64,000 bases of DNA from Euglena gracilis (GCA_039621445.1 CP154955.1:56576619-56640618); one strand, 5' to 3'; numbered from the stretch's first letter, positions 50,711 to 62,225 are shown. Notes: generated by a model not told the origin, from the sequence alone. Translations and numbers: made by a program.

Positions 50711-51980
50711 GTTCGCAGATCCAGGGGGGGCAGAGAAAATCACCCAAGGCATCCAGCGGCAATGTGAAATCTGCCAAGCCTGTGACCCCTCTCGAGCACC
50801 TTTCAAGTGTGCTCTCGAAGCCACCCCTGTGCCACCGTTCCTCATGGACAGTGTGGCAGTGGACCTGTTCGCCATGCCTGAGGTGACCCACGAGGGCCAG
50901 GTGTATGATTATCTGGCCCTGTGCGTGGACCGTGAGAGTGGGTGGACAGTGGCCACCCCCCACAAGTACAAGGGCCTGACAGCTGAGGTGGTGGCCAAGG
51001 CCATGTTCCGCCACTGGGACATGTTCGGGGTGCCCTCTGTGGTGACCTCGGACCGTGGCCCCCACTTTGCTTCGGCTTGGTGGCAAACAATGTGCGCCGC
51101 CATGGGGGTGAGGCGTGCCTACGGGCAGGCCTACCACCACCAGGCCAACGGTCGGGCAGAGGTGGCAGGCCAACGGGTGATGAACACCCTGTCCAAGCTC
51201 ATCGCTGACCTGTCGGAGAAGGAGGCCTCATGGGTGGTGCTGTTACCCAAGGCCCTCCGGCACCTGCACGATGTGCCAGGGGAGTCCGGCTTGTCGCCCT
51301 ACGAGGTGGTCTTCGGGCGGCACCGGCCACTCCAAGGCCTGCCCCACCAGCCCCCACGAGAGGCCGAGGGGGCAGCCAACTTCATGGCACGGATGCGGGC
51401 TATGGACGAGAAGGTGGCCTCCACCCTGAACGCCCTGCACGCCAAGAGGTGGGCTTCCATCAACGCCAGGAGAAGGGACCCACCTCCCCTGGAGGTCGGT
51501 GCCAAGGTGTGGTACCGCCCCGAGACACAGCCGGGCACAGACAAGCTAGCCACCAAGTGGAAAAGGGGGACGGTGGTGGCCCGCCGGGGTCGCCACTCCT
51601 ATGTGGTGGAGCTGGCTCCAGGGGCCCGCCAAGAGGCACACCGGAGCCAGCTCAAGCTCCACACGGAGGATGAGTTCTCCACCGACCCCCTCCCACTTTT
51701 CTATTTCAACGACAAGGCGGCCCCCCTGGAGGTGGGCCCGGATGAGTGGGTGGTGGAGGAGATCGTGGGCAGCCGGAACAACCCGGAAACGGGCGTCCCG
51801 GAATTTCAGGTGAGGTGGAAAAATTGGGATCCGACGGATCTCCAATGGCTGCCTTGGTCGGATTTCTTCCCCTCCTACAACGAGGATGTGGTGGATTATT
51901 GTGCAGCCAAGGGGATCCCGTTGGAGGTGGTGGGACTTCTCCGCCCCGGGAGGAAAGAGGGGCGGGGTCGAAGGCAATAG
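50694..51980 (+). CDS. Integrase with C-terminal chromodomain
   Basis: Continues the integrase in the +1 frame relative to gag-pol. CEIC (C24, C27) completes the HHCC zinc finger begun by HHGDAGHPG at the end of the preceding frame. The catalytic core shows D57 (VAVDLF), D120 (TSDRGPHF) and E156 (NGRAEV), a D,D-35-E arrangement. An SH3-like basic domain follows (about 282-322: LATKWKRGTVV, YVVEL). A chromodomain covers 351-408, with EWVVEEIVGSR, FQVRWKNWDP and LQWLPWSDF supplying aromatic-cage-like residues. Integrase chromodomains of chromoviruses guide insertion to marked chromatin. The ATG at 50,694 need not be a real start; a frameshift between about 50,672 and 50,708 is needed to join it to pol. 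Confidence 0.92.
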   Translation: MGRWYRFADPGGAEKITQGIQRQCEICQACDPSRAPFKCALEATPVPPFLMDSVAVDLFAMPEVTHEGQVYDYLALCVDRESGWTVATPHKYKGLTAEVVAKAMFRHWDMFGVPSVVTSDRGPHFASAWWQTMCAAMGVRRAYGQAYHHQANGRAEVAGQRVMNTLSKLIADLSEKEASWVVLLPKALRHLHDVPGESGLSPYEVVFGRHRPLQGLPHQPPREAEGAANFMARMRAMDEKVASTLNALHAKRWASINARRRDPPPLEVGAKVWYRPETQPGTDKLATKWKRGTVVARRGRHSYVVELAPGARQEAHRSQLKLHTEDEFSTDPLPLFYFNDKAAPLEVGPDEWVVEEIVGSRNNPETGVPEFQVRWKNWDPTDLQWLPWSDFFPSYNEDVVDYCAAKGIPLEVVGLLRPGRKEGRGRRQ

Positions 51981-53449
51981 GGGGAGTGTTTGAGGTGGAA
52001 GCGGGGGGAAGTTGGGTGCAGGGACTGTGGTGGTGGCGGAGCACCCCTACGTCCCTGGCCCTGATTCTGGTTTTGTTTGTGTGATTGTTATTTGTGTCTT
52101 CGCAAGTTCAACTTCAATTTCAAATTCAGATTTCAAGCCCCTGCGACCGCCCCTTGGCTACGGGCGTGGGGCCGGTGGCCCCAGAAGCCGGGGGCCTGGC
52201 GGCCCTCTCAAGGGGACAGGACGCCCGGGCGGGGCGAGGAGGTCACACAACTGCACGGGGGGGGGGGGGGCCCATCCCCAAGGGCCCCTGGGGGGCCCAC
52301 ATTTCCCCCCCCCCCCCAGGGCTGGCCTCGCCCAACACCCGCGGCCACAGAGCGCCCGCCCAGGGCGAGTGCCCCCCGGCGCCCACTCGCCGCACGTGCT
52401 CAACACCGCACGGTGCGGCACCCGGGCGCCGAGGGGGCCCACGAGGCCGCTATGACCCAAGGGGGAGCCTCGAGCCCCTGCATTCTTTCAGTTCTGCCCT
52501 TCACATCACCGGTTTGATTTCTTTTTCGATTTCAGTTTTGAATTTTGGAGGGCCCCGCCAAGGCGGGGGGGCTATCGGCCAACCGTGCCGACGGAAAGGG
52601 GGGGGGCGCCTGGGCGCCTGCCGATTTTTTTTGCGGTCGTCCACACCCCTCCTCGGCCCACCATGTCAGGGGAGGGGGGGGCGCCTGCCGATTTTCCACC
52701 TTTTTTAAAAAAAATACACCCCGTCGGCCAATTTTTGAAGTTAACCACGCCAGGGGGGGGGGCAAGCGCCAACCCCCCTCCACACCAGAGGGAGCGGGGG
52801 GGGGGGGGGGCCCCCAGCCCCCCCTCTCAACAGGACGGGCCACGGCCAAGGCGGCCCAGCCCACAACGCGGGGGGGGGGCAGCCCCGACCCCCTCCACGG
52901 GGGGGGGGGCAGCCCCCTCCTCCAAGGAACGGGCCCCACCCAAGGCGCCTCCCCGGCGCCCCCTCCAGCACGCACCCCTGCCAAGCCCCCGGGGGCCTTT
53001 GGCCCCGGGATACCGGGCAAGGCGGGGCGGCCCTGCTGGGTTGGTCAAATGTTTCCTTCTCAACATGCCGGAGCTTTCCACCCCGGGCCAAGCGGGGCCT
53101 GGGGGGGGAATCACAATTACACATTGGCATCGAGTGTTGCGGGGGGGGGGGGCAGTCCGCCCCTACCCATGGGCCAAGAAGGCTCACGGGACCAGAGGGG
53201 GAGCGGAGGGGCCCCAAGCGGTGCCTCCCCGGGTCACGAGCCCGGAGGCGCCCGTCCCCCTTCTCGCCCCTCCCTTGTACCCCCTCCCCGACAGCACGCG
53301 CCACAAACGGCACGTGGCGCCACCGCTTGTGCGTTTCAACAAGAAAAAAATACAAAATTTTCCAGAGGCGGGAAAGCAAAAGGGAGGGGGGGGGGGCGGC
53401 ACCTCGGACCGGCAAAGGAGTCGAATTTAAATTGCACGGCAATTTTTTT
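51981..53449 (+). other. 3' untranslated region of the retrotransposon
   Basis: About 1.5 kb without a retrotransposon domain. It is GC-rich with many G- and C-runs and GGCGCCTGCCGATTTTT repeats. The long low-complexity frames on both strands (for example 52,545-53,564) are composition-driven. Confidence 0.7.
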
Positions 53450-53460
53450 GAGGAGGGGAG
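53450..53460 (+). promoter_or_regulatory. Polypurine tract
   Basis: GAGGAGGGGAG directly precedes the TG of the 3' LTR, after a T-run. This is the expected place and composition for the plus-strand primer. Confidence 0.8.
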
Positions 53461-54136
53461 TGTGCGCGGTCCGAGGGTGCCCGCCCCAAGGAGGGGTCCC
53501 AAGGGGGCCCAAAGGGGCCACGAAGGGCCGCGAGGGGGCTCCAAGGCCCCCAAGGGCCTTTTGAGGCCCCACTGGCCCCCAAGGGGGCCCCACAGCCCAT
53601 TTTGACCAAGCCAAGGGAAGGTAAAGGAGGGGGCAGGTTGAGGGGGCCAACAGGCAACCCCCAAAGGGATGCGCAAGCCCTGCTGGGCTTTGCGCAAGCA
53701 TGCGCACCCCCTTGGTGGGCGCTCAGATGGCGCAATTCATTAAGAATTGCGCAAAGTATACCAAGTAGCCCCCCCAGCTGTAGCCCCCCTCCAATTGTAC
53801 ATTTTCTGTTCACAGGGCTCTGTTCACATACTGCCATTTGTGTTCACCAATTGTTTGCTTGCAGCTTGCAAGGGAATTCAAGGACATATCAAGGAAATAC
53901 AAATAACAAATTTCAAGTTCAAGTCTCATTGATCAAGAATTCAAGTTCATTTGTTGAGGCAAAAGTATGTCATTTTCAAAGCCACCATCCTTGCCAACAC
54001 CCACCCCTACCCCACTTTTCCTCCAAGGGGAAAACCCCCACCAGGTGGGCCCGATGGGCTCAAATTTAAACGATCCTACGCGGGTTGCGCCGCCAGGGGT
54101 CCCTTCACAGGGACCTCAGGAGGGGCAACCCCTACA
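53461..54136 (+). repeat. 3' LTR
   Basis: 676 bp, TGTGCGC...CCTACA. It differs from the 5' LTR at five positions (for example GGCCTCACT/GGCCCCACT, TCAACGCC/TCAAAGCC, CTCAATTTT/CTCAAATTT). It is followed by CAAT at 54,137-54,140. Confidence 0.95.
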
Positions 54137-57100
54137 CAATTAAGGGTTGAACCAGGAACCAAAAAAACCAAAAAAAAATGCCAAACAACTACCAGCGGTT
54201 TTTTTGGATTTTAAATTTGCTCTGGTGCCCTCTTCCGACCGAAGAGGACAAAGACCTATTTTTGCACCCCCCCCCCGAAAGCCAGAAATCCGTTGCCGTC
54301 CAGCACGGGCTTCTTTTTGCCAACACCGGGTGTGCTATTGGGGTGCCTGCCCATAGTACCTACCCCCCCCCCCGGGAAACTGTCATACCCGAGAACCTGT
54401 CAGGGTCCCGCCCGGGAAACTGTCAGGGTCCCCGGTACCGGCCAACCTGTCAGGGTCATTTTTCATTGACTTTCCCTTGAAATGCCCAACCCGGGAAACT
54501 GTCAGGGTCCCGCCTGGGAAACTGTCAGGGTCCCCGGTACCGGCCAACCTGTCAGTATAGGAAGTTGTCAGGGTCCCCGGTACTGGCCAACCTGTCAGGT
54601 GACAGTTTCCCGGGGGGGGGGGGGTAGGTAGGCCCTTCCCCAGGGGTCGGTTTTGGATCCCACTTCCTGCCGACCAAGCCGAATATCCTTTGAAATTGGC
54701 CATTTTTGGGCCCTCCGGCGCCAAAGGCCCCGGGGGTGTGCTATAGCACTACCCCGAAACCGGGGGGGGGGGTCAAAAAACGCGGGTTTTCGACTTTTTT
54801 TTTTATTTTTGCCCCCATTCGATCCCGGGATCGGCTGTTGGCTCTTAGGCCTAAAGGCGATCCTCAAGGGGAATAAAAAGCTTCCCGTCCTTTATGGACC
54901 ACCCTGGGTTGGGCACCTTCGACATTGTGGGAGGATGGGCGATGGTCTACGGATGTCAGAAATTGCTTTTTCCCCCGAAGTCAATCTATTTTTGCTAAAA
55001 CATGGCCAGTTTTCCATCCATGTTTCCTATATGAATTTTTCGTTGATTGTGCTGGGACGGGAGGTTTTTTTTCGTTAAGGACCGCCCTGGCCCTACCCCC
55101 CTGCCTGCCCATCGCACCCCCCCCCCCGAATGCACTTCCTTAAACAGAAGCCTGGTCCAGTCTTGCTTAAGCACTGGCTGACCCCCCCCTGGGGCGTGAT
55201 TGACTGGTTTTTTCAGAGTGACTGACTGGTTTTGAGCCCAAGCCCCCCCCCCCCCGGGGGGGTCGGCCAGCGGTGGGCAAAAGTGGCTTGAGTGACCCTG
55301 GCGCCTTTGGCACCGGGGAAAAATTTTTGGCCAAAAATGGCCTAAAGTGACTGGAAAGTGGCCAGTTCTCCTGAGTAACCGACCCCCCCCCCGGGGAGGG
55401 GGTAGTGACTGACTGGTTTCCCGAAAAGTGATTGACTGGTTTTTCAAAGAGTGGAGTGACCCCCCCTCCCCCTCCCGGGGGTCGGTAAAAATTGGATGGC
55501 CTTGTCGCAGGACATTTCTTTCCCCAATGTCCACCTATTTGCGCCAAGATATTCTAGATTTTTTTTGTCTATTTCCCCTTTTTTTTCCCTTATGGATTTT
55601 CAGTGTAATGTGCTGAGACCGCAGTTTTTTTGGATAACCCACAATGTAATGCCTTCATGCCATGTCAACAAGCTTGTTCCATTGCGGGCACCTGATTGCT
55701 CTCTTGCAACCCTGGAGAAATGTATCCATATCCATCCCTGTTTTATATTTTTGGCTCAGCCACTGTTGTCCATTGCCATCTCAGTTTTTGTGAGAACAAA
55801 TCTCTTTTCACAAGCACAAAAGTGAAAAAAGGTGGAGAGGCAAATTTCGAATGAAAAGGACAAAAATCCTTTACCCATCGAAACTTCGCCGACAGGTGAG
55901 CCCCTTTTGGGTCATCTCGGAGCTGTCCACCCCAAGGTGAAGCGTTCCTCTTGCCAGGGCGGTCCTTAAGGGACGGGAAAGTTTTTTTTTCTAAAGGACC
56001 GCCCCCCTTTCGGCCAAAGGGCCGACCAAGGGCCGGACTGGGATTTGAATGGGGTCCATAATTAAAAAGTCCCAAAAAACACACTTTTTGATGATTTGGC
56101 TGGATGGGCGATGGTCCTCGGATGCCAAAGAACCAGTTTTTTTCTTGATGTCGACCTGTTGTCGTCAAAAAAAAAGCCAAATATCTTTGCCCATTTTCCT
56201 GTGTATTTTCATTGAGTGTGCTGGGACAGCGGAGTTTGTTGTTTTTTTATTTGCTTTAGGACTGCCCTGCCTCTTGGGGGAGCCATTTGGTGATCACGTG
56301 CGTGTTTTTGAATGCCACACCCATCTTTGGGTTGGGGTTCGATGTATGCAGGGTGTAAGGGTTAGAAGGGGGGTGCACCCCCGTTCCCCCCCCTCCTGGA
56401 CCGAAGTGGGGGTCTATACCACCCCCCTCACCAACTGCCAGGACCCCCAAAAGGTCAACATTTTCCTTCCTGCTCTTTTTTGTGCGGGAGAGTTTGGGCA
56501 TTTTCGGCAAACTTTTGCCCAATAAGTGCCCAAAATAGCAGTTAGGCGGATTTTGGAGAGGGGGCAAATTTTTCAGCTCGGCACTTTGTGCTGGGCCAAA
56601 TTTTGGTCACCTGGACAGCCACTGTACAGGGGGGTACAGGAGCTTTTTTCGGACCCCCTAGGGGGGGGGGGGTAGTGTGGGTTGGTCCAGCCGAGCCCCC
56701 TCCCCAGGGAGATGTAATTTTCGGTGCCAAAATTTTTTGAAAATGGTGCTCTTTTTAGCATTTTCGTGATTTTTGGCCATTTTCGGGGAAAAGTCCCCCC
56801 CAGGAGGTGGGGGACCCCCTCCCCCCGGGGGGGGTTGTCACCCCCCCTGTTGGAACGGGGGGGGGGTCCGACCTCCCCCACCTGCCCTTATATCGAACCC
56901 TGCGTTAGGCCCGTGCCGCGTGCCGTGGATGCTCTCCCCATCCAGCAGGGCCTCGGCCTGACCCCGCCCCTCCTGCCTCCGCTGCAGGGACGCGGCGGGC
57001 GGCACTCGCCACGCAGCACACCCCGGGCCAGCGAGGTTCGCGCCAGGCCAGAGAAGCAGCCTCCTTGTAGCTGGGGGGGGCAGCAGGCTTCTTAAGCAGG

Positions 57101-60078
57101 CAATTGCTTAAGCACTGACCGACCCCCCCCCCCGGGGGGTGACTGGTTTTTTCTGAGTGACTGACTGGTTTTTGGCCTCCCCCCCCCCCGGGGGGGGTCG
57201 GCCAGGAGTGGGCAAAAGTGGCTTGAGTGACCCCGGTGCCGAAGGCGCCGGAAATTTTTTTTTGGCCTAAATGGCCAAAGTGACTGAAAAGTGGCCGTTT
57301 TTCTGAGTGGCCGACCCCCCTCCGGGGGGGGGGGGTAGTGACTGGCTGGTTTTTTGAAAATGAGTGATTGACTGGTTTTTTAAAAAGTGAGTGACCCCCC
57401 CTCCCTCCCCCGGGGGGTCGGTAAAAAATTGTATGTTCTTAAGGCTGCTGCCCTTCAGTAAGGAAAGTCGCACCCCCCAGGGGGAGGTGCTATAACCCCC
57501 TGGGAGCTTCAACTCAGCCCCCCCGGGGGGGGCTGCGAGTGATACACACACACACACACACAAAAGGAATTTATTGTCCAAATTTTTTGAGTTGAGAAAG
57601 AATATCAGGGGAAAGTTCAGGCTTTCAGGGGAAATCCCTGACACGTTCCTATCATGAGTGGTTTTGCCAGTTCCTGGGGCTGAAGGCTGAAGGTGGGCCA
57701 GAACGGGCACCAGCCAACAGTTCTCTGGACAGGACCGCGAGATTTCCGCACCACGTTTTCTCCAACCTTTCAGGGTCCAATTCAATTCCAAATTCGCCGC
57801 CCATCCCTGCCACCACCTTTGTGCCAGGCTGCTTGTCCTTGGCCACCACTTTTGCCCTCCCCAAACCGAGGGCACCCAGTGTGGCAGGGAGCCAATGGGT
57901 CTCTTGGCATCGATTGTTGGTGCTCAATGTGGCCTGCCCCTTTCCAAGGCGGGGGGGGGGGAGCGTAGCTGTTCCAGTGAAAATGGACATCCCCCCTTCC
58001 GTGAGGGCCTATCCCCCCCCCGTTGTACGCACACCAAGTCGGTTAATTGCATGAACTTGCAATTTTGGCCCCCATTGGCCTTTTTCACCTCTTTCACACA
58101 TGGGCTTTCGAAATTTATAGTAAAACCCTTCCTCAGGTGCACATTGGCATCTCAGAGTTATGGCTTGGCGCTGAATTCTGCTTCAGGGTTGGCAGGGTTT
58201 CGTCCATTTTTGGCTTTTTTCAGCCAAGCGTCAAATTCGACCCCCAAAAATTGACCCCCAAAATGTAGGTCCCCCAGACCAGGCACCTATAGCTAAAATG
58301 GCCTAAAATGGCCTAAAATGACTTTTTGACCCCCTATATAGGTGGGGGTCCTAAAATGGCCTAAAATGGCCTAAAATGGAGAAAATTCTGTTGCACAACA
58401 GTTATTTTTGCGAACATCTGACGCCATTCAGTTATTACTTTCGGTGTCTTTTGTTACAGCTGGTTGCGGAATATGTATTGAAATCAAAATAACTGCCAAT
58501 TTTCTCAATTGTAATTGGACAAGAATGAATGCCCTCATGACAGTTGTGTTTGGAAGACAAGTTTCTGTTTCATAAGCGTTTCTTTCTCTTGCATCCATGT
58601 CTGATCCGAATAATGCTCGTCATGGGTACAATGTGTTGGCCAGGGGTTTGCCTAAAATGTGGGCCCTCCTGATGGGGCCCACAGTTGGATGACCTTCTTT
58701 GACTGTCCACCCCAATGGACACTCTTTTTTCTGATTATGAGACTAGTGGCAATTGCTTTTGAGAAGATTGCAGTCATACCTTGAGACAGTGGCAAAATCT
58801 TTGAGAGAGGTGGCAATTCATTGTGAGTATCAGCATCAGTCCCCATGGTCCCCAACCTGCTTTTGGCATTTGAATTTTGAAGGTTTGGACAGCTGGATTT
58901 TTTCTTACTAGTGCAAAGTTGGAAGCATGGGAAAGAAAGACAAAAGATGTTGAAAAAATCTCAGAAATTTTCACTGCCATAATTTCTTACTGTTATGGGT
59001 ATGAATTAAGATTTGTTGATCATGGGTTTGATACATTGTTCATGAATTTTGCATGCTTTTTTGTATGTACATTTCTTATTACTGAATAAGAGAAGGTTTG
59101 CACACGTTATGATACAGTTTTTGGATCAAAAATGACGAAAAATTATGATTTTCAGAACCCCCACCTATACCTTAAAATGGCCTAAAATGGCCTAAAATTG
59201 GCCTTAAATGGCCTTGACTATAGGTGCCTGCCCCCCACATGTCAACATCGTGTTGCCGAAAAATGGTGAATTTTTGTCCATTTCTCCTGCGGATTTTTAA
59301 TTGAATGTGATGGGACAAAATATTTTTTTAGTATCTTGAGGATTGCTCATCAGTCAGGCGAGGGCAAAAAGGTCAGTTTTCTTTCAATGCGCTTTGTCCC
59401 AGAATTTTTTGATTGTTTTAACTTTTTTTGTCCAAAAATATTCCCCAAAATGGCAATTTTTGTCCCAATGTTTCAAGCTGGGCCAAAAATCATTTACAAT
59501 CAAGTTTTCAAGCACTGTCCTTTTTGACAAATCATCAAGAAATATATGCAAATATTTGCATGATATGTCTGTTTCAAAGGAGGCTTTTTTCGCTTGTGGG
59601 CCAAAGTCATTGGCATTTCACCAGGGCGTGCTGGGCATCTGAGAACACATAACGTGCTTGCATTTTTCTGTGACCAACCCCCAGAGGAGCGACCCGCGCA
59701 ACTTTTTGTTTCATCGTTTTGCATTTTTTTGTATCTTGTTGCATCTTGTGAGGTGCGGTTCAGTGAGGTCGCCGGAGGCTGGATGGCTTTGGCCCCAGTT
59801 GGCCTTTGCCCTTCGTCTTGGCCCATCGCCCGCCCAACAGCGCTATATGTCACCGCTTTTGCCCCCCCTCCCCCCCTGATGACCCCCGTGAGCGGAGCCT
59901 GTGAAAGCTGCGAGTGGCATGTCAGGACGTTGGCATTTCCAGGTCCGCACCAACAAGTACCCCTCCCCCCTTTGCCCACCGACCACCAGGCATTATTTTT
60001 TAAGGCGAGATTTCTCAAAAAAATTTAAGGCGTTTTTTAAGGTTCTTTAAGGTTTTTTTGAGGATTCTAAAAAAAAAT

Positions 60079-60165
60079 TAGGGATAGGGTTAGGGTTAAG
60101 AATACGTTTAGGGTTTGGGTTAGAGATAGGGTTAGGGATAGGGTTCGGGTTAGGGATACCGTAAG
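60079..60165 (+). repeat. Telomere-like array, G-rich strand on +
   Basis: TTAGGGATAGGG, GGGTTAAGAATACG and GGGTTCGGGTTAGGG units. Confidence 0.75.
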
Positions 60166-60547
60166 GGGGGGGGAGTTCTGGGTTGTCGATAGACTAGGAA
60201 GATGCCTAACCAGCGGTGCCAGCACCGCTGGGGCACCGCTTGGCACCGCTGGGGCACCGTGTGACACCGCTGGGACAGGAACCCATGGAATAATACTGAG
60301 GGAAAAAATGCGGGGATTTCTCAGAAGGAAGCACAAAAGCATCTCGTTGTGACATAAGCTTCAGTAACATTTGTGGCCATCAAAAAAACCTGTATAGAAC
60401 AAAAAGCACATGAAAAAAAATTTTCAAGGGTTCCGCCTAAAAAAGCAAGCCTTCCGTCCCAGCGCTGTCAAGCGGTGCCAGCGGTGTCGGCACCGCTTTT
60501 TAGGCATCCCCTTGGTCGATCAACTACCCAGAACCTCCCCCTTCCCC
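60164..60547. mobile_element. Foldback element with GTCGAT/GCGGTGCC termini
   Basis: The left end has GGGGGGAGTTCTGGGTTGTC, GATAGACTAGG and GATGCCTAACCAGCGGTGCC. The right end carries the complement (GGCACCGCTTTTTAGGCATC, CCTTGGTCGATCAACTACCC, AGAACCTCCCCC). The arms total about 65 bp with several mismatches. The outer part matches the GTCGATCGAC tracts at 22,455 and 39,353. Two tandem CAGCGGTGCC hairpins lie inside the arms. Confidence 0.55.
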
Positions 60548-60944
60548 CAGTCTAATGTAAACGGGGTTTTTTGACCCCACCGACTAGTCGGTCGACCCTT
60601 CAAAGTTCGATCGACTTGTCGACCAACTTTTTTAAGCCCCCCCCCCCGGAGGCGGCCGAAGGCCGTTTCAATTGAGAACCTAAAAAGTTGATGATGCTAT
60701 TTAAAGGCGTTGAGTAAGGGTAAAGTTTCCATACGAAATTTCTGGGACCCTTTACCCTGACACACGGAGAACAGCTTATGAACTGTTACATTCCACTGTT
60801 GAGGGATCCTTTTATTAAAAACACCAAAAACCTTCAACCCCAGCACATCCCACCATGTGCACAGGTGAAATGGGGGAATCACAAATGCCTGAGAACCCAA
60901 GAACTACAATTTCTGGCAACCACGTAACATTGCCGACCCAGAAC

Positions 60945-61085
60945 CGAAACCATATCCCTAACCGTATCCCTAACTCTAACCCTATCCCTAACCCTATTCC
61001 TAACCAACCCTAACCCCAACCCTAACCCTAACCATATCCCTAACCGTATCCCTAACCCGAATCCAAACCCTAACCCTAACCCTAT
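60945..61085 (-). repeat. Telomere-like array, C-rich strand on +
   Basis: CCCTAACCGTATCC, CCCTATTCCTAACC and related units. It is in opposite orientation to the array at 60,079, so the two arrays face each other. Confidence 0.75.
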
Positions 61086-62225
61086 CGATGACCAAGGGGT
61101 GCGTACGACCACCCCCGTGGTCGGTGGTTGTGGATGGCTTTGAAGATTGGGTTGTCTTTGGCACCTAGTTTTGCGACCACCCCCTGGTCAGCGGTCATAA
61201 TTTGGGGGTTGCGTGTGACCACCCCCCCTGGTCGGGACCGGTTGGTGGACAAGTGGGGGTGCTTGACCATTCCCCAGTTCCCCAATTCGTTTGCCGTTAT
61301 TTGGCTGTTATTTGCTTTTGGCTCTTCAGCATTCCGCACGTCACCCTTCTTATCTCTGAGCTGGGTTCATTTGACACCTGTGTGACCCTCTGGGGGTCAG
61401 CGGGGTCTTAGAGTGGGGAGAGTTGTGCAGTCCGACCCAGCCAGAGAAAATTTCTGAAAGGTTTTCGGCCAATTTTTGGTGGGTGAGTGGTGTGTCGATG
61501 GGGTCGTGCATTGGTGGGGTTTCAAATCAGTTGGTGGTGGTTGGTGAGGGAATAAGTCCCCGGGAGCATACCTGTGCATTTTTTTTTCCTGGTGCTTTGT
61601 GCTGAAATTTTAGCATTGTGGTGATTTTTTATGCCAAAGAGATGACCAAAATCGCATTCTGGCTCGATTTTGGGTGTTATTTTTTTGGCCCGCAGTTGTT
61701 CACATTGGGTGAAAAAATGGCAAAAATGGTTCAGAAAAAAAGGTGTCCAGGATTTTTTTCGGTAAAAAATTCATTTTTTTTTCATAATTGGCAGTTTTTC
61801 TGAACATTTTTGCGGTATCGATTTCTTTTGGCGCCCGGTTCGACCCAGGTCGGGCTCAACTCCAGCCCGGGCCTTTATGGCCCCTACGGGGGAGGGGGAA
61901 GCAGCCAGCAGCCTGGACCCCCCCAGGATTTTCCCACACATCCCTGCACAGCCTTTCGCAGGCCACCTCCCCCAGTTTGACATCAATACATCGAGGCTCG
62001 CCCTTGTTGAGTTGACCCGATTGCCTCTGAACCCCAACGAACCTGCTCCATCCTTTGTTGCCATGTGCCATAGCTCAAGTTGTTTGAACCCCCACCCCAA
62101 AGATGGAAGCTCAGGGAATAGGTTAAGGGAATGCCTGAGGCCCCCCCGGGGGGGTCCAGCCTCTGGCTGCTAATAAGGCTGCTGGCTGGAAACGAGCTGC
62201 TAGCTGGAACCCCCCCCCCGGAGGG

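Larger units (their letters stand above)
41034..54136 (+). mobile_element. Full-length Ty3/gypsy chromovirus-type retrotransposon
   Basis: A 13,103-bp element has 676-bp LTRs, an initiator-Met primer site, a giant gag-pol frame, integrase with chromodomain, a polypurine tract and a 4-bp CAAT duplication. The order is Gag - methyltransferase-like - C5 methyltransferase-like - protease - RT - RNase H - integrase - chromodomain, which is Ty3/gypsy order with two extra domains between Gag and protease. The LTRs differ at five positions, so insertion is recent and postdates the segmental duplication. The integrase is out of frame with pol, and the nucleocapsid is out of frame with the capsid. Confidence 0.95.
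59988..61094. other. Copy B-specific insert with convergent telomere-like arrays
   Basis: It replaces the about 48 bp present in copy A between GACCACC and GGGGTGCGTACGACC. It holds TTAAGG words, a G-rich telomere-like array (60,079-60,165, + strand), an inverted-repeat element, 400 bp of unassigned sequence and a C-rich array (60,945-61,085). No target duplication is visible. Confidence 0.7.
33552..62225 (+). repeat. Segmental duplication, copy B
   Basis: Same order as copy A in four blocks: 33,552-39,735, 40,378-41,033, 54,137-59,987 and about 61,095-62,225. The blocks are separated by the MITE, the LTR retrotransposon and a 1.1-kb insert. Internally it carries the palindrome at 34,240-35,179. 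All exon-like frames and repeats of copy A recur at the coordinates given in their entries. Confidence 0.95.

Noticed and set aside
52545-53697. Long Pro/Gly/Arg-rich frames on both strands before the 3' LTR
   Set aside because: Low-complexity output of G/C runs in the 3' untranslated region; the strands give equally long frames and neither has a domain.
41034-54136. Endogenous retrovirus with an env gene
   Set aside because: Nothing envelope-like lies between the chromodomain and the polypurine tract: no signal peptide or membrane-anchor pattern.
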